64,000 bases of DNA from Burkholderiales bacterium (GTDB taxonomy: Bacteria; Pseudomonadota; Gammaproteobacteria; Burkholderiales; SG8-39). The notes under the pieces were generated by a model. That model was given only the letters and a program-made list of their open reading frames with translations. It ran no database searches and was not told the origin of the DNA. Each line of letters begins with the position of its first letter. The first letter of the stretch is position 1. This document shows, piece by piece, positions 44,772-53,691 of this stretch. The stretch covers positions 1 through 64,000 of the forward strand of contig JADGRQ010000015.1 of assembly GCA_017880775.1 (NCBI GenBank), read 5' to 3'. The position numbers and the translations under genes are program-made.

Positions 44772-45233
44772 TCAAGACTGCCAGGACTCGCGGCTCTTGC
44801 ACAACAGCGCCTCAATCCCGTCGGGCACCTCGCCCCGCGCGAGCATTCGCCTGAAGGTCTCGTAGACATCGCTCTTTGAGCCCGCCTTGCGCAACGTGTC
44901 CTCGTCGTTGAACCAGACGTAAATGACGATCTTCACCGGTCGCGACGCGAAGCGGAAGAACAGGCGGTACCGCTCCGGCATGCCCTTCTTCACCCGCCGC
45001 CAGTTGGCGTACCCGGCGCCGAGCGACTTCCCGAGGCGGAAATCCGGATGGTCCGGATTGGCGGGAACCGCCTGAGTGATCACCTTGTAAACGGAGGCGA
45101 GCAGGCGGGCCTTGGGGTGGGACTTGTAGCCGCCCGGGTTACGCCGCGCGAGCGCAGCGACGTGCGCTTCTAGTTCGTCGAGGGCGACCGCAAACGGGCG
45201 GAAGTAGTAGAGCCTCCAGCCGTTGACGACCAT
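44772..45233 (-). CDS. yhaV: Type II toxin YhaV
   Basis: A 153-residue ribonuclease toxin of the YhaV (RelE-superfamily) group: MVVNGWRLYYFRPFAVALDELEAHV at the start, then FRLGKSLGAGYANWRRVKKGMPERYRLFFRF and VYVWFNDEDTLRKAGSKSDVYETF. Length is equal to E. coli YhaV. It is the second gene of a minus-strand pair, 10 bases after the PrlF-type antitoxin, with which it should form a complex that represses the shared promoter. Confidence 0.93.
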   Translation of the reverse strand: MVVNGWRLYYFRPFAVALDELEAHVAALARRNPGGYKSHPKARLLASVYKVITQAVPANPDHPDFRLGKSLGAGYANWRRVKKGMPERYRLFFRFASRPVKIVIYVWFNDEDTLRKAGSKSDVYETFRRMLARGEVPDGIEALLCKSRESWQS

Positions 45234-45243
45234 TGCCGCGCGC

Positions 45244-45570
45244 TCAGTCGGTCTTCACGCCCGCGACGAGTTTGCCGATGCGTTTGAGCTGACCAGCATC
45301 GGCCGCGACGATGTCCCCGGGTTTCGCCTGCATCTCACGCTCGAGGAAGCGCAGGAAGCCCAGCACGACCGGATCTTCGCCTGCGCGGGCGCGGGCGCTG
45401 GCGGCCCCGGACTTCGCCGAGAGCAGCACCTGTCCGTCGGCGAGCACTGTCGCGCGCACCTCGCCGCTGAACTCCGGGTGCGCCTTGAAAAAGGCCGCGT
45501 CCAGCCGGATTCCCTTGGAGTTCCCGACCGGGGTGACTTTGCCTGCGTAGTTTTCGGTGATCTCGGACAT
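45244..45570 (-). CDS. prlF: PrlF-type antitoxin (SpoVT/AbrB-like)
   Basis: A 108-residue swapped-hairpin AbrB-like DNA-binding antitoxin. The N-terminal domain (VTPVGNSKGIRLDAAFFKAHPEF..VRATVLADGQVLLSA) binds DNA, and the C-terminal helical part (FLRFLEREMQAKP..) would bind YhaV. The start at 45570 is preceded on the minus strand by TACAGCGAGGCGCC. Two tandem 12-base repeats lie directly upstream (45580-45603) and are probably its operator. Confidence 0.9.
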   Translation of the reverse strand: MSEITENYAGKVTPVGNSKGIRLDAAFFKAHPEFSGEVRATVLADGQVLLSAKSGAASARARAGEDPVVLGFLRFLEREMQAKPGDIVAADAGQLKRIGKLVAGVKTD

Positions 45571-45579
45571 GGCGCCTCG

Positions 45580-45603
45580 CTGTAAGCACATCTGTAACCA
45601 CAT
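45580..45603 (-). promoter_or_regulatory. Tandem 12-bp repeats, probable PrlF-YhaV operator
   Basis: CTGTAAGCACAT (45580-45591) is immediately followed by CTGTAACCACAT (45592-45603), 11 of 12 bases identical. They lie 10 bases upstream of the prlF start. On the minus strand a TAGAAT box adjoins the far repeat and could be the -10 element. Toxin-antitoxin promoters are autoregulated through such repeats, so this is the likely operator. Confidence 0.55.
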
Positions 45604-45768
45604 TCTACCCGATCCGGACAGTGAAGAAAAATCAGCCGCGCTTGACCTGGTTCCATAGTCTGCGGGCTCCCGGCAAAAGGCGCTCACCGCGCCCGTCGGG
45701 TCAGGCAAATGGATATGGGGCAGGCACAGTGCGGGTACCGTGCGGCGACTGCGCGACCAATGGAGCCG

Positions 45769-46197
45769 CTAGACCGCCGGTTCGACGGAGTACGTCTTGA
45801 ACTTCGCCGGTGAAACGACCTCGATCATCTGAACATCCTTCGAGTGCGCGAGCTCGCGGTGGCGAATGCGCGGCGGCTGGTAGAAGCAGGTGCCGCTCTT
45901 CATCAGCACTTCGCCGATGCCATCGTACTCGAACCTCACCCACCCCTTCAGCACGTACACGAACTGGACGTCGCAATCGTGCCAGTGCCATTCGCCGCGC
46001 GGCGCTTTGCCCGGTCGCGCGCGGATCACGTGGGTGACCACCCTGCCGCGCGTAGCGCGTGCGATGCCGAGATCGCGGTACTCGAAGTAGCTGCGCAGCC
46101 CGCGTTTGACAAACTTGGAGGCTGACGCATGGCTTGCCGAAAATCTCTTCGCCCGTTGTTTCGCGGCGGCGCCCATTTTGACACCCGTTTTCTTCAT
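45769..46197 (-). CDS. Cupin domain protein
   Basis: A 142-residue protein with a basic N-terminal stretch (about 35 residues, AAKQRAKRFSASHASASKF) followed by a single cupin barrel. Metal-binding motif 1 is WHWHDCDVQFVYVLKG and motif 2 is YQPPRIRHREL. It is likely a small metal-dependent sensor or enzyme. The substrate cannot be assigned. It is 16 bases upstream of nothing on its own strand; about 170 bases without a gene separate it from prlF. Confidence 0.8.
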   Translation of the reverse strand: MKKTGVKMGAAAKQRAKRFSASHASASKFVKRGLRSYFEYRDLGIARATRGRVVTHVIRARPGKAPRGEWHWHDCDVQFVYVLKGWVRFEYDGIGEVLMKSGTCFYQPPRIRHRELAHSKDVQMIEVVSPAKFKTYSVEPAV

Positions 46198-46213
46198 CGC
46201 TCCGCTCCTCCGC

Positions 46214-46525
46214 CTACTTGCATTTCAGGTTCTTCGACCAATCCGGGATCGGCTGCGTGCAATCGACTTCGCTGATTGCGCGGCCTTCGAGCATCCCGGG
46301 CTCGGCAAGCTGCGCTGGAGAATCCCGCCATGTTCCGATCAGCGCCGCCATCGTCGCGACCCCGAGCACCACGCCGGCAGCCGTGCCGCCCTGGATATTG
46401 ACCCCGACCGAGCCTCCGCTCGCGCCGGTCGCGGAAAAGCGGCCGCCCTGCCCGGAAACGCTCGCCGTCGAGCAACCCGCGAGCGCGAGGGCAAACGCCA
46501 AGGACGGAATGAGCAAGACCTTCAC
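46214..46525 (-). CDS. Small lipoprotein, hypothetical
   Basis: A 103-residue lipoprotein with signal MKVLLIPSLAFALALAGC; the lipobox LAGC puts the lipidated Cys at residue 18. The mature part has a Ser/Gly-rich stretch (GQGGRFSATGASGGSVGVN), a short hydrophobic glycine-rich segment (TAAGVVLGVATMAALIG) and two further Cys near the end (DCTQPIPDWSKNLKCK) that may form a disulfide. No family is recognised. It is 16 bases upstream of the cupin gene. Confidence 0.75.
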   Translation of the reverse strand: MKVLLIPSLAFALALAGCSTASVSGQGGRFSATGASGGSVGVNIQGGTAAGVVLGVATMAALIGTWRDSPAQLAEPGMLEGRAISEVDCTQPIPDWSKNLKCK

Positions 46526-46552
46526 GGCGAAATCCTACTCCCGCGAGCTCAG

Positions 46553-47488
46553 TCACGCGCGGGCTGCGCGCCGTAGCCGGTCGAGCACGGCGCTCCATTC
46601 CGGCGATTCCGGCGGCATTTCGATGAGAATCGCTTCGCATTCAGCCCGGTCGAGTTCACGCAGCGCGGCGTAGAGGCGGTGCGCGTAGCCTTCCGGATCG
46701 CGCGGTATGCGCAGCCAGTAATCCACGCGCTGGTCCGGAACGCCGAACGCGAGCACCGCGGCACGGCTGCCGCGCGTTGCGATCTCCCGGTCCAGCTCAC
46801 CGGATCCAACCAGCCGGACCGGCGTCTTCGGCGCATAGTGGGCGGGGAGAGCGCCGGGCACGCGTGGCGCGCCCGCATCCGGCATCGTCAACATCGCGCC
46901 CAACGCGTTTTCGAGATTCGCGACGGAAACGCCGCCCGGCCGGAGCAATGCCGGTGCGCCGCGCGACAGATCCACGATCGTGGACTCGATACCGATCCCG
47001 CAGGCGCCGCCGTCGAGTATGAAATCCACGTCCGCGCCGAGATCGTCCCGCACGTGCTGCGCGGTGGTCGGCGAAACACGACCGTGGCGGTTGGCCGACG
47101 GCGCCGCAAGCGCTCCGCCAAAATTCACGAGCAACGCATGTGCGACCGGATGCGCGGGCACCCGCACGCCGACCGTGTCCTGCCCGCCGGTGACGAACTG
47201 TCCGACATGCGCGGCGCGTTTGAGGATCAGCGTGAGCGGCCCGGGCCAGAACTTCGCGGCCAGCGTGCGCGCCGATTCCGGAACCTCGCGCACCCAGGCA
47301 AATGCCCGCTCTGCATCGCCGGAATGCACGATCACCGGGTGGTCGATCGGGCGGCCCTTGACTCGGTACAGGCGCTCGACCGCGGCGCAATTGGATGCAT
47401 CCGCCCCCAGCCCATAGACCGTCTCGGTCGGAAATGCGACCAGCCCGCCGCGTTTGAGGATTTCGGCAGCGCGCCGTATGTCGCTCAA
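46553..47488 (-). CDS. tsaC: L-threonylcarbamoyladenylate synthase (Sua5/TsaC, long form)
   Basis: Makes threonylcarbamoyl-AMP from threonine, bicarbonate and ATP, the donor used by TsaD. The 311 residues hold the YrdC domain ([53 protein letters not shown]) and a C-terminal Sua5 domain ([14 protein letters not shown] onwards). The only good start is TTG at 47488, overlapping the purE stop as TTGA. Other betaproteobacteria usually have purK between purE and this gene; here it is absent. Confidence 0.93.
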   Translation of the reverse strand: MSDIRRAAEILKRGGLVAFPTETVYGLGADASNCAAVERLYRVKGRPIDHPVIVHSGDAERAFAWVREVPESARTLAAKFWPGPLTLILKRAAHVGQFVTGGQDTVGVRVPAHPVAHALLVNFGGALAAPSANRHGRVSPTTAQHVRDDLGADVDFILDGGACGIGIESTIVDLSRGAPALLRPGGVSVANLENALGAMLTMPDAGAPRVPGALPAHYAPKTPVRLVGSGELDREIATRGSRAAVLAFGVPDQRVDYWLRIPRDPEGYAHRLYAALRELDRAECEAILIEMPPESPEWSAVLDRLRRAARA

Positions 47489-47970
47489 AGCTTCGGCAGA
47501 ACGGCCTTGGCCACGGCTTCGGCCTGCTTCTTGCGGAACGCGGTGAGCTTGCTCGCCAGCGCCTTGTCCTCGAGCGCCAGCATCGCAATCGCAAACAGCG
47601 CGGCGTTGGCCGCGCCGGCTTCGCCGATCGCGAAGGTCGCGACCGGGATGCCCTTGGGCATCTGCACGGTCGAGAGCAACGAATCCAGGCCGTCGAGCTT
47701 CGAGCTCATCGGCACGCCGAGCACGGGTAAGGTCGTGAACGACGCGCACACGCCGGCAAGGTGCGCCGCGCCGCCCGCGCCGGCGATGATGCATTTAATG
47801 CCGCGGCCCGCGGCGCCGCTCACGTATTTCTCGACCAGCGCCGGCGTGCGATGCGCCGACATGATCTTCGCCTCGTAGGGCACGCCAAAGTTTTCGAACT
47901 GCCGGGCGGCCTGCTTCATCGCCTCCCAGTCGCTCGTGGAGCCCATCACGATGCCCACCAATGCGTTCAT
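47485..47970 (-). CDS. purE: N5-carboxyaminoimidazole ribonucleotide mutase PurE (class I)
   Basis: Purine biosynthesis: converts N5-CAIR to CAIR. The 161 residues carry [13 protein letters not shown], the catalytic SAHRTP loop and [18 protein letters not shown], the class I signature, so a PurK partner is expected elsewhere in the genome. It overlaps purC (ATGA) upstream and tsaC (TTGA) downstream. Confidence 0.96.
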   Translation of the reverse strand: MNALVGIVMGSTSDWEAMKQAARQFENFGVPYEAKIMSAHRTPALVEKYVSGAAGRGIKCIIAGAGGAAHLAGVCASFTTLPVLGVPMSSKLDGLDSLLSTVQMPKGIPVATFAIGEAGAANAALFAIAMLALEDKALASKLTAFRKKQAEAVAKAVLPKL

Positions 47971-48863
47971 GCGATTGCCTTCCCCGTCAGTCGCTCGAGC
48001 GCCTCACGGTACTTGGCGCTGGTCTTCTGGATCACGTCCGCGGGCAGTTTCGGCGGAGGGGGCGTCTTGTTCCAACCGAGGGTCTCGAGGTAATCGCGCA
48101 CGAATTGCTTGTCGTACGAAGGCGGGCTGGTGCCTACGCGGTACTCGGCCGCCGGCCACAAGCGCGAGGAGTCCGCGGTGAGTGCCTCGTCGATCAGCAC
48201 CAAATTGCCCTGCGCATCCGTGCCGAATTCAAATTTGGTGTCGGCGATGATGATGCCGCGCGTCGCTGCATATTCGGATGCCTCCTTGTACAGACGCAGG
48301 CTGACCTCGCGCACCGCGCGCGCCAGATCCTCACCGATCAGCTTCGCCGCCTGCTCGAAGGAGATGTTCTCGTCGTGGCCTTCGACCGCCTTGGTCGCGG
48401 GCGTGAAGATCGCGCCCGGCAGCTTCTGCGCCTGCTGCAGGCCTTTCGGCAACCGGATGCCGCACACCGCACCCGTCTTCTGGTAGTCCTTCCATCCCGA
48501 GCCGATGATGTAGCCGCGCACCACCGCCTCGATCGGCAGCGGATTGAGTTTCTTTACCACCATCGAGCGGCCGCGCACCTGCGCCTTTTCCTCCTCGCCA
48601 TCCACCACCGACTCCGGATCGACGCCGGTGAGGTGATTGGGCACGATGTGGCCGAGCTTCGCGAACCAGAAATTCGACATCTCGGTGAGCACGCGGCCCT
48701 TGTCGGGAATCGGCTCGGACATCACCACGTCGAACGCGGAAAGGCGATCGCTGGTGACGATCAGCATGCGCTCGTCGTCCACCGCGTAGATTTCGCGCAC
48801 CTTGCCGCGGCCGATGCGCTGCAGGCTCTTCAGCTTCGGTTCGTAAATGGGAACGGACCCCAT
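47967..48863 (-). CDS. purC: Phosphoribosylaminoimidazole-succinocarboxamide synthase PurC
   Basis: Purine biosynthesis: condenses CAIR with aspartate using ATP to form SAICAR. The 298-residue length is typical of the long bacterial/yeast-type Pur[51 protein letters not shown] and [23 protein letters not shown] are diagnostic. The start at 48863 lies 2 bases from the end of the aldolase gene; the stop overlaps purE. Confidence 0.97.
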   Translation of the reverse strand: MGSVPIYEPKLKSLQRIGRGKVREIYAVDDERMLIVTSDRLSAFDVVMSEPIPDKGRVLTEMSNFWFAKLGHIVPNHLTGVDPESVVDGEEEKAQVRGRSMVVKKLNPLPIEAVVRGYIIGSGWKDYQKTGAVCGIRLPKGLQQAQKLPGAIFTPATKAVEGHDENISFEQAAKLIGEDLARAVREVSLRLYKEASEYAATRGIIIADTKFEFGTDAQGNLVLIDEALTADSSRLWPAAEYRVGTSPPSYDKQFVRDYLETLGWNKTPPPPKLPADVIQKTSAKYREALERLTGKAIA

Positions 48864-48865
48864 TG

Positions 48866-49888
48866 TCAGGCCGCTTGTTTCTCGAGCTCGGGTTTCCATT
48901 TGCCCTGGGCGGCGAGCCCGTTCATCTGCGCGCGGTGATGGAACGCGCTTTGAGCCGCGCCGACGTTGCCGGGCTGCCCGCGCCAGGCGGCGAGCGCGGG
49001 ATTCTGCAGCGCGCGCGAATACGAGAACGTCAGCGGCCAAGGCAGGTTCTTCATCGCCGCCATGGCGTTCAGGTGCGCGGTGGCCGCCACGTCAGACTGC
49101 CCACCTGAGAGGAACACCACGCCGGGTTGCGCCGCCGGCACCGTGCGCTTGAGCGCGCGCACCGTGCGCTCGGCCACCTCATCCACGCCTGCCTGGCGCG
49201 GACATTCTTTGCCCGAAACCACCATGCTGGTCTTGAGGATCAGGTGCTCGAAGGACACGTTGTGCGCGGCCAGCGCCGCGTACGTCGCGCGCAGGCAGGC
49301 TTCGGTCACCTCTTCGCAACGTTCAATCGTGTGGCTGCCGTTCAACAGCACTTCGGGCTCGATCATCGGCACGATCGAGGCCGCCTGGCACGCCGCCGCG
49401 TAACGCGCGAGTGCGTGCGCGTTTGCGTACAGGCAGGTGTGCGTGGGAATGGCCTCGCCGATGGTAATCACCGCGCGCCACTTGGCAAAGCGCGCGCCCA
49501 TCTGGAAATACTCCTCCAGCCGCTTCGAAAGACCATCCAGCCCTTCGGTGATTTTTTCGCCCGGCGAAAGCGGAATGTCCACCACGCCCTTGTCGACCTT
49601 GATGCCGGGGATGATGCCCTTCTTCGCCAGATACTGCGGAAACGGCGTGCCGTCATCGGATTTCTGGCGGATCGTCTCGTCGAACAGGATCACGCCGGAC
49701 AGGAATTGCTCGACACCCGGCGTGCCGAACAGCAGCCCGCGATAGGCGCGGCGATTCTGTTCAGTGCAATCGGCCCTGACCGTCTTGAAGCGCGTCTCAC
49801 AGGTGCCGCTCGATTCGTCGGCGGCGAGTATGCCTTTGCCGCGCGCGACCATCGCGGCGGCCGTTCTGGAAAGGAGTTGCTTGTCCAT
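48866..49888 (-). CDS. Class I fructose-bisphosphate aldolase
   Basis: A 340-residue Schiff-base aldolase. It begins [29 protein letters not shown]. The Schiff-base Lys is K219 ([12 protein letters not shown]), with E177 (MIEPEVL) and K136 (FAKWRAV) as the other catalytic residues. Length and end fit the eukaryote-like class I form. In Burkholderiales this position, upstream of purC, usually holds a class II metal aldolase, so the enzyme type is atypical for the locus. Confidence 0.94.
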   Translation of the reverse strand: MDKQLLSRTAAAMVARGKGILAADESSGTCETRFKTVRADCTEQNRRAYRGLLFGTPGVEQFLSGVILFDETIRQKSDDGTPFPQYLAKKGIIPGIKVDKGVVDIPLSPGEKITEGLDGLSKRLEEYFQMGARFAKWRAVITIGEAIPTHTCLYANAHALARYAAACQAASIVPMIEPEVLLNGSHTIERCEEVTEACLRATYAALAAHNVSFEHLILKTSMVVSGKECPRQAGVDEVAERTVRALKRTVPAAQPGVVFLSGGQSDVAATAHLNAMAAMKNLPWPLTFSYSRALQNPALAAWRGQPGNVGAAQSAFHHRAQMNGLAAQGKWKPELEKQAA

Positions 49889-50003
49889 TGCCGGAGTTGT
49901 CCTCGTTCAGTAAAGCCCGGTATCGGGGGCGTGATTTTACCGCCCCCGGCGCGGCAACGTCACGCGTTCGACGCCGGCGACCGGTCCGGCGCGTATCCGG
50001 ATT

Positions 50004-50037
50004 GCGCAAAAGAAAAGCCCCGCAGTACGCGAGGCTT
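50004..50037 (-). terminator. Rho-independent terminator of the phasin gene
   Basis: AAGCCCCGC (50015-50023) pairs with GCGAGGCTT (50029-50037) with one mismatch and a 5-base loop; on the minus strand the stem is followed by TTCTTTTGC. It lies about 50 bases after the phasin stop. Confidence 0.7.
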
Positions 50038-50088
50038 GCCTTGACTTCATTTCCGCAGCCCAGTCGTTCAGGCCGCGCGGCTTGGTGC

Positions 50089-50631
50089 CTAGGCGGCCTT
50101 TCTCGCCTTGGTGAGGCCTTTCACCGTCTCGGTCGCGGTCGCAACGTTCGCCTCCGCGATCTCGGTCGCCTGCTTCGTGACCTTGGTGAAGCTGTCGTAC
50201 GCCGAGTTCGCGGCGGCAAGCATCTGCTTGACCGCTGTCACGCCGACGTCGGAGCCGGCAGGCGCGTTTTTCGCGGCCTTGTCGAGCAGCGACACGAAGT
50301 TCTCGGTCAACTCGGCAATGCGGCGCTCGGCGCCCTTCACCAGTTCCGCGTTGGTCTGCGTGGCGAATTCGTACACGCTCTTCGAATAGGCAATCGCCTT
50401 CTCGATCGCGGGCTGCGCGAAGCCGCTCTGCAGGTTCACGAACTCCTGCACGTCTCTCGCGCCAGCGAGCGCGCGGGCGTTGGCGATCGTGTCTTCGAAT
50501 GCGGCCTTGACGGCATTCGCGTTGAGGCTCGCGAGCTTCTGGATCGCTTCGAACTGGGTCATCGCGGACGCAAGGGCGGCTTCGAGGCCGGCCTTGTTGC
50601 GGGCTTGCATTTGCTCAGGTGTCTCGTACAT
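50089..50631 (-). CDS. phaP: Phasin family protein (PHA granule-associated)
   Basis: A 180-residue, almost entirely helical, Ala-rich protein of the phasin_2 family (MYETPEQMQARNKAGLEAALASAMTQF.., FVNLQSGFAQPAIEKAIAYSKSVYEFATQTNAEL), ending in AEANVATATETVKGLTKA. Phasins coat polyhydroxyalkanoate granules. The start at 50631 follows AGGAGATTCAAA. It has its own terminator (50004-50037) and stands as a single-gene unit. Its presence indicates the organism stores PHA. Confidence 0.92.
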   Translation of the reverse strand: MYETPEQMQARNKAGLEAALASAMTQFEAIQKLASLNANAVKAAFEDTIANARALAGARDVQEFVNLQSGFAQPAIEKAIAYSKSVYEFATQTNAELVKGAERRIAELTENFVSLLDKAAKNAPAGSDVGVTAVKQMLAAANSAYDSFTKVTKQATEIAEANVATATETVKGLTKARKAA

Positions 50632-50822
50632 TTTGAATCTCCTCTTGGGTCGAGCTAAGGATCTCTGGCGGCGGATTTGGTGCATCGCAGCAATTTATAT
50701 TCTAATGTTTTACCGTTCAAAGTCAATGACTTTGTGCACTGCACCATAAGCCACTGAAGAAAAAGACTTTCTTGGCGCCGAACTGGCGAGGATGCGGAAC
50801 ACGCAGCGGTTTTGGCATTGCG

Positions 50823-51794
50823 TCAGTCAACTTTGGCGCCGGAATCGCGGACCACCTTCGCCCACTTCGCCTGCTCCGACTTCAGCAACTCGGTGAATTG
50901 CGCGGGCGTGCCGCCGAGCACCTCGCCGCCTTCACGCGAGAGCGCCTCGCGCAGGTCAGGCTCCTTCAACGCCTTCACGATCGCGGCATTCAGCTGGTTG
51001 ACTATGGCCGGTGGCGTATTCGCCGGCGCGAGGACCCCGTACCACGAATTGCTCTCGGCGCCCTTGAAGCCGGCTTCGGACAGCGTCGGCACCTCCGGCA
51101 GCGCAGTCGTGCGCTTCGGAGAGGTCACGGCGAGCGCACGGATCGCGCCCGACTTGATGTGCCCGGCCGCCGCCTGCGGGGTTGAAAGATACAAATCGAC
51201 CTGCCCGCCAATCAGGTCGGTGAGGGCCGGGCTCGCGCCCTTGTACGGAATATGAACCAGCTTGATGCCGGCGATTTGTTCGATCACTTCGCCGGCAAGA
51301 TGACCGACCGTACCGCTGCCGGGCGAGGCATAGGTGATGCGATCCGGCGCAGCCTTCGCCGCCGCGATCACGTCTGCCATATTCCTGAACCCGGACCTTC
51401 CGCTGGTGACGATCACCAGCGGCACCGAGTTGACCAGCGCTACCGGGGCGAAATCCCTCAGCGGGTTGAACGGGGGCTTCGCGTACAGAAACGGGTTGAT
51501 GGCGAGGTTGCTGGTCTGACCCATTACCAATGTGTAACCATCGGGCGCGGCCTTGGCGGCCGCCTCGGCGCCGATGTTGCCGCCCGCGCCGGGCTTGTTG
51601 TCCACTACAAACGTCCAGTGGTTCGCCTTGGCGAGACTCTGGGTCAGCGCCCGCGAAACCAGGTCGGTGCCGCCACCCGGCGGGAACGGAACGATGAAGC
51701 GTATCGGTTTCGACGGATAGGCCGCCTGGCCGAGCGCGGCGCTCGACACGATCATCAATACGGCTGCGGTCATCCCAGCGTTCAGGAATTTCAT
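50823..51794 (-). CDS. Bug/TctC-type periplasmic receptor
   Basis: A 323-residue receptor: Sec signal MKFLNAGMTAAVLMIVSSAAL.., then AAYPSKPIRFIVPFPPGGGTDLVSR. VDNKPGAGGNIGAEAAAKAAPDGYTLVMG and LAPANTPPAIV are diagnostic. The ATG at 51794 follows CGGAGTAGCC. It is isolated, with 191 bases to phaP and 214 to the Gld-type operon, and has no membrane-transport genes beside it. Ligand unknown. Confidence 0.93.
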   Translation of the reverse strand: MKFLNAGMTAAVLMIVSSAALGQAAYPSKPIRFIVPFPPGGGTDLVSRALTQSLAKANHWTFVVDNKPGAGGNIGAEAAAKAAPDGYTLVMGQTSNLAINPFLYAKPPFNPLRDFAPVALVNSVPLVIVTSGRSGFRNMADVIAAAKAAPDRITYASPGSGTVGHLAGEVIEQIAGIKLVHIPYKGASPALTDLIGGQVDLYLSTPQAAAGHIKSGAIRALAVTSPKRTTALPEVPTLSEAGFKGAESNSWYGVLAPANTPPAIVNQLNAAIVKALKEPDLREALSREGGEVLGGTPAQFTELLKSEQAKWAKVVRDSGAKVD

Positions 51795-52008
51795 GGGCTA
51801 CTCCGGTTTCGCGCCTGCGGACTTGATTCAACGATACGTTGAGCGGGAACTTCTGCCAACCGCGAACGCTCTGAACTCACGCTGCGTCGCATCAAGATCC
51901 CGCCACTCGGCGCGCAACCAGTCTTTTCAGGTGATAATGCGCCCCCTTGAAACCCGCCCCGGCCATGCTGATATTCGCCCCGGCCCTGGCGGTCTGCGCA
52001 GCAACACC

Positions 52009-52944
52009 ATGATCCGAATTGAAAACCTGACCAAGTCGTTCGGGGCGAAGAACGCCGTCGACAACGTGTCCTTCTCGGTGGAGCGCGGCGAAGTGCTCGG
52101 CTTCCTCGGCCCCAACGGCGCCGGCAAGTCGACCACCATGCGCATGATCACCGGCTTTCTGCCGCCCACTGCGGGCAGCGTTTCGGTGGGCGGCTTCGAC
52201 GTGGTCGAAGCACCGCTCGAGGCCAAGCGGCTGATCGGCTATCTGCCAGAGAGCGCGCCGTCGTACCCCGACATGTCGGTGCGCGGCTTTCTTGCGTTCG
52301 CCGCTGAAATGCGCGGCCTCCACGGCGACGCGGGGAAAAGGGCGGTCGCGCGCGTGGTCGATCTGTGCTTTCTGTCGTCGGTGCTGCACCAGTCGATCGA
52401 CACGCTTTCGAAAGGCTACCGCCACCGCACCTGCCTCGCGCAGGCGCTGATCCACGATCCGGAGGTGCTGGTCCTCGATGAGCCGACCGACGGCCTCGAC
52501 CCGAATCAGAAGCACGAAGTGCGCAACCTGATCCGCGACATGGGCAGGAGCAAGGCGGTGATCTTCTCGACGCACATTCTCGAGGAGGTCGATGCCGCGT
52601 GCACGCGCGCCATCATCATCGACCGCGGCCGTATCGTGGCCAACGGCACCCCTGCGGAGTTGCGCGCGAAATCGGAAATCGCCGGCGCAATCACGCTGCA
52701 GCTCGCCGGCGCTCCCGATGCGGCCGCCAAGCTCGCGGCGCTCCCCTGCGCGCGCAAGGTGGAGACGCTCGGTGCGCAACTGCGCGCGTACCCGAAGGAT
52801 GCGGCGGCCGCAGCCGAACTCGCACGCAGCGTGATCGAACTGGTCAGCCGCGAAGGCTGGAAGCTCGAGGCGCTGCACACCGAGGAAGGCCAGCTCGACG
52901 AGGTGTTCCGCCGCATCACGCTTCCGGACACGGTGAAGCGATGA
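52009..52944 (+). CDS. ABC transporter ATP-binding protein (GldA/NosF-like)
   Basis: A 311-residue ATPase, first gene of a five-gene operon. Walker A is GPNGAGKST, the signature region is LSKGYRHRTCLAQALI, Walker B is VLVLDEPTDGLDP and the switch is FSTHILEEVD; the C-terminal ~75 residues are the variable domain of the GldA/DrrA group. The ATG at 52009 gives the canonical start MIRIENLTKSFG. It overlaps the permease gene (ATGA). Confidence 0.92.
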   Translation: MIRIENLTKSFGAKNAVDNVSFSVERGEVLGFLGPNGAGKSTTMRMITGFLPPTAGSVSVGGFDVVEAPLEAKRLIGYLPESAPSYPDMSVRGFLAFAAEMRGLHGDAGKRAVARVVDLCFLSSVLHQSIDTLSKGYRHRTCLAQALIHDPEVLVLDEPTDGLDPNQKHEVRNLIRDMGRSKAVIFSTHILEEVDAACTRAIIIDRGRIVANGTPAELRAKSEIAGAITLQLAGAPDAAAKLAALPCARKVETLGAQLRAYPKDAAAAAELARSVIELVSREGWKLEALHTEEGQLDEVFRRITLPDTVKR

Positions 52945-53687
52945 ATCGCGCCGCCTCGCACGTCAAGACCATCGCCAAGCGCGAGCTTTCCAGCTATTTC
53001 GCTTCGCCGGTGGCCTATGTATTCCTGGTCATCTTCCTACTGCTCAACGGGTTTTTCACCTTCACCGCGGGCCAGTTCTTCGAACGCGGCGAGGCGAGCC
53101 TCGCGGCATTCTTCGGCTGGCATCCGTGGCTCTACCTGGTGCTGGTACCCGCGGTCGGCATGCGGCTGTGGAGCGAGGAGCGGCGCTCGGGGACGCTGGA
53201 ACTGCTGCTGACGCTGCCAATCAGCCCGTGGGAAGCGATCCTCGGGAAGTTTCTGGCCTCGTGGATCTTCCTTGCGCTGGCGCTCGCGCTGACCTTTCCG
53301 GTGGTGATCACGGTCAACTGGCTGGGCGAGCCCGACAATGGCCAGATCCTCGCCGGCTATTTCGGCAGCCTGATGCTCGCCGGCGTCTACCTCGCCATCA
53401 CCTGCATGACCTCCGCCCTGACGCGCAACCAGGTGATCGCTTTCATCCTGTCCGTGGCGGCGTGCCTGTTCCTGATTCTCGCCGGCTTCAACCCGGTGAC
53501 GGACCTGTTCACGCGCTGGGCGAGCCCGGCGGTGGTCGAGACGATTGCCGCGTTCTCGGTTGTGACCCACTACGACGGCTTCCAGAAAGGCGTGATCGAC
53601 TCGCGCGACCTGCTTTTCTTCGCCTCGGTGATCGGCTTCGCGCTGTTCGCGACCGCGGTGATCCTGCGCAACCGGCGCTCAGCTTGA
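52941..53687 (+). CDS. ABC-2 type permease (GldF-like)
   Basis: A 248-residue membrane protein with six helices (AKRELSSYFASPVAYVFLVIFLLLNGFFTF.., LYLVLVPAVGMRLWSEERRSGTLELLLTLP). The EERRSGTLELLLTLPISPW segment is characteristic of this ABC-2 subfamily. It follows the ATPase with an ATGA overlap and is followed after 4 bases by the GldG-like gene. Outside Bacteroidetes these proteins are not linked to gliding; their role is not established. Confidence 0.92.
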   Translation: MNRAASHVKTIAKRELSSYFASPVAYVFLVIFLLLNGFFTFTAGQFFERGEASLAAFFGWHPWLYLVLVPAVGMRLWSEERRSGTLELLLTLPISPWEAILGKFLASWIFLALALALTFPVVITVNWLGEPDNGQILAGYFGSLMLAGVYLAITCMTSALTRNQVIAFILSVAACLFLILAGFNPVTDLFTRWASPAVVETIAAFSVVTHYDGFQKGVIDSRDLLFFASVIGFALFATAVILRNRRSA

Positions 53688-53691
53688 CCCG

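Noticed and set aside
49889..50088. Possible small gene between the aldolase and phasin genes
   Set aside because: The interval holds a clear terminator and leader sequence; short frames there have no ribosome site or conserved features.
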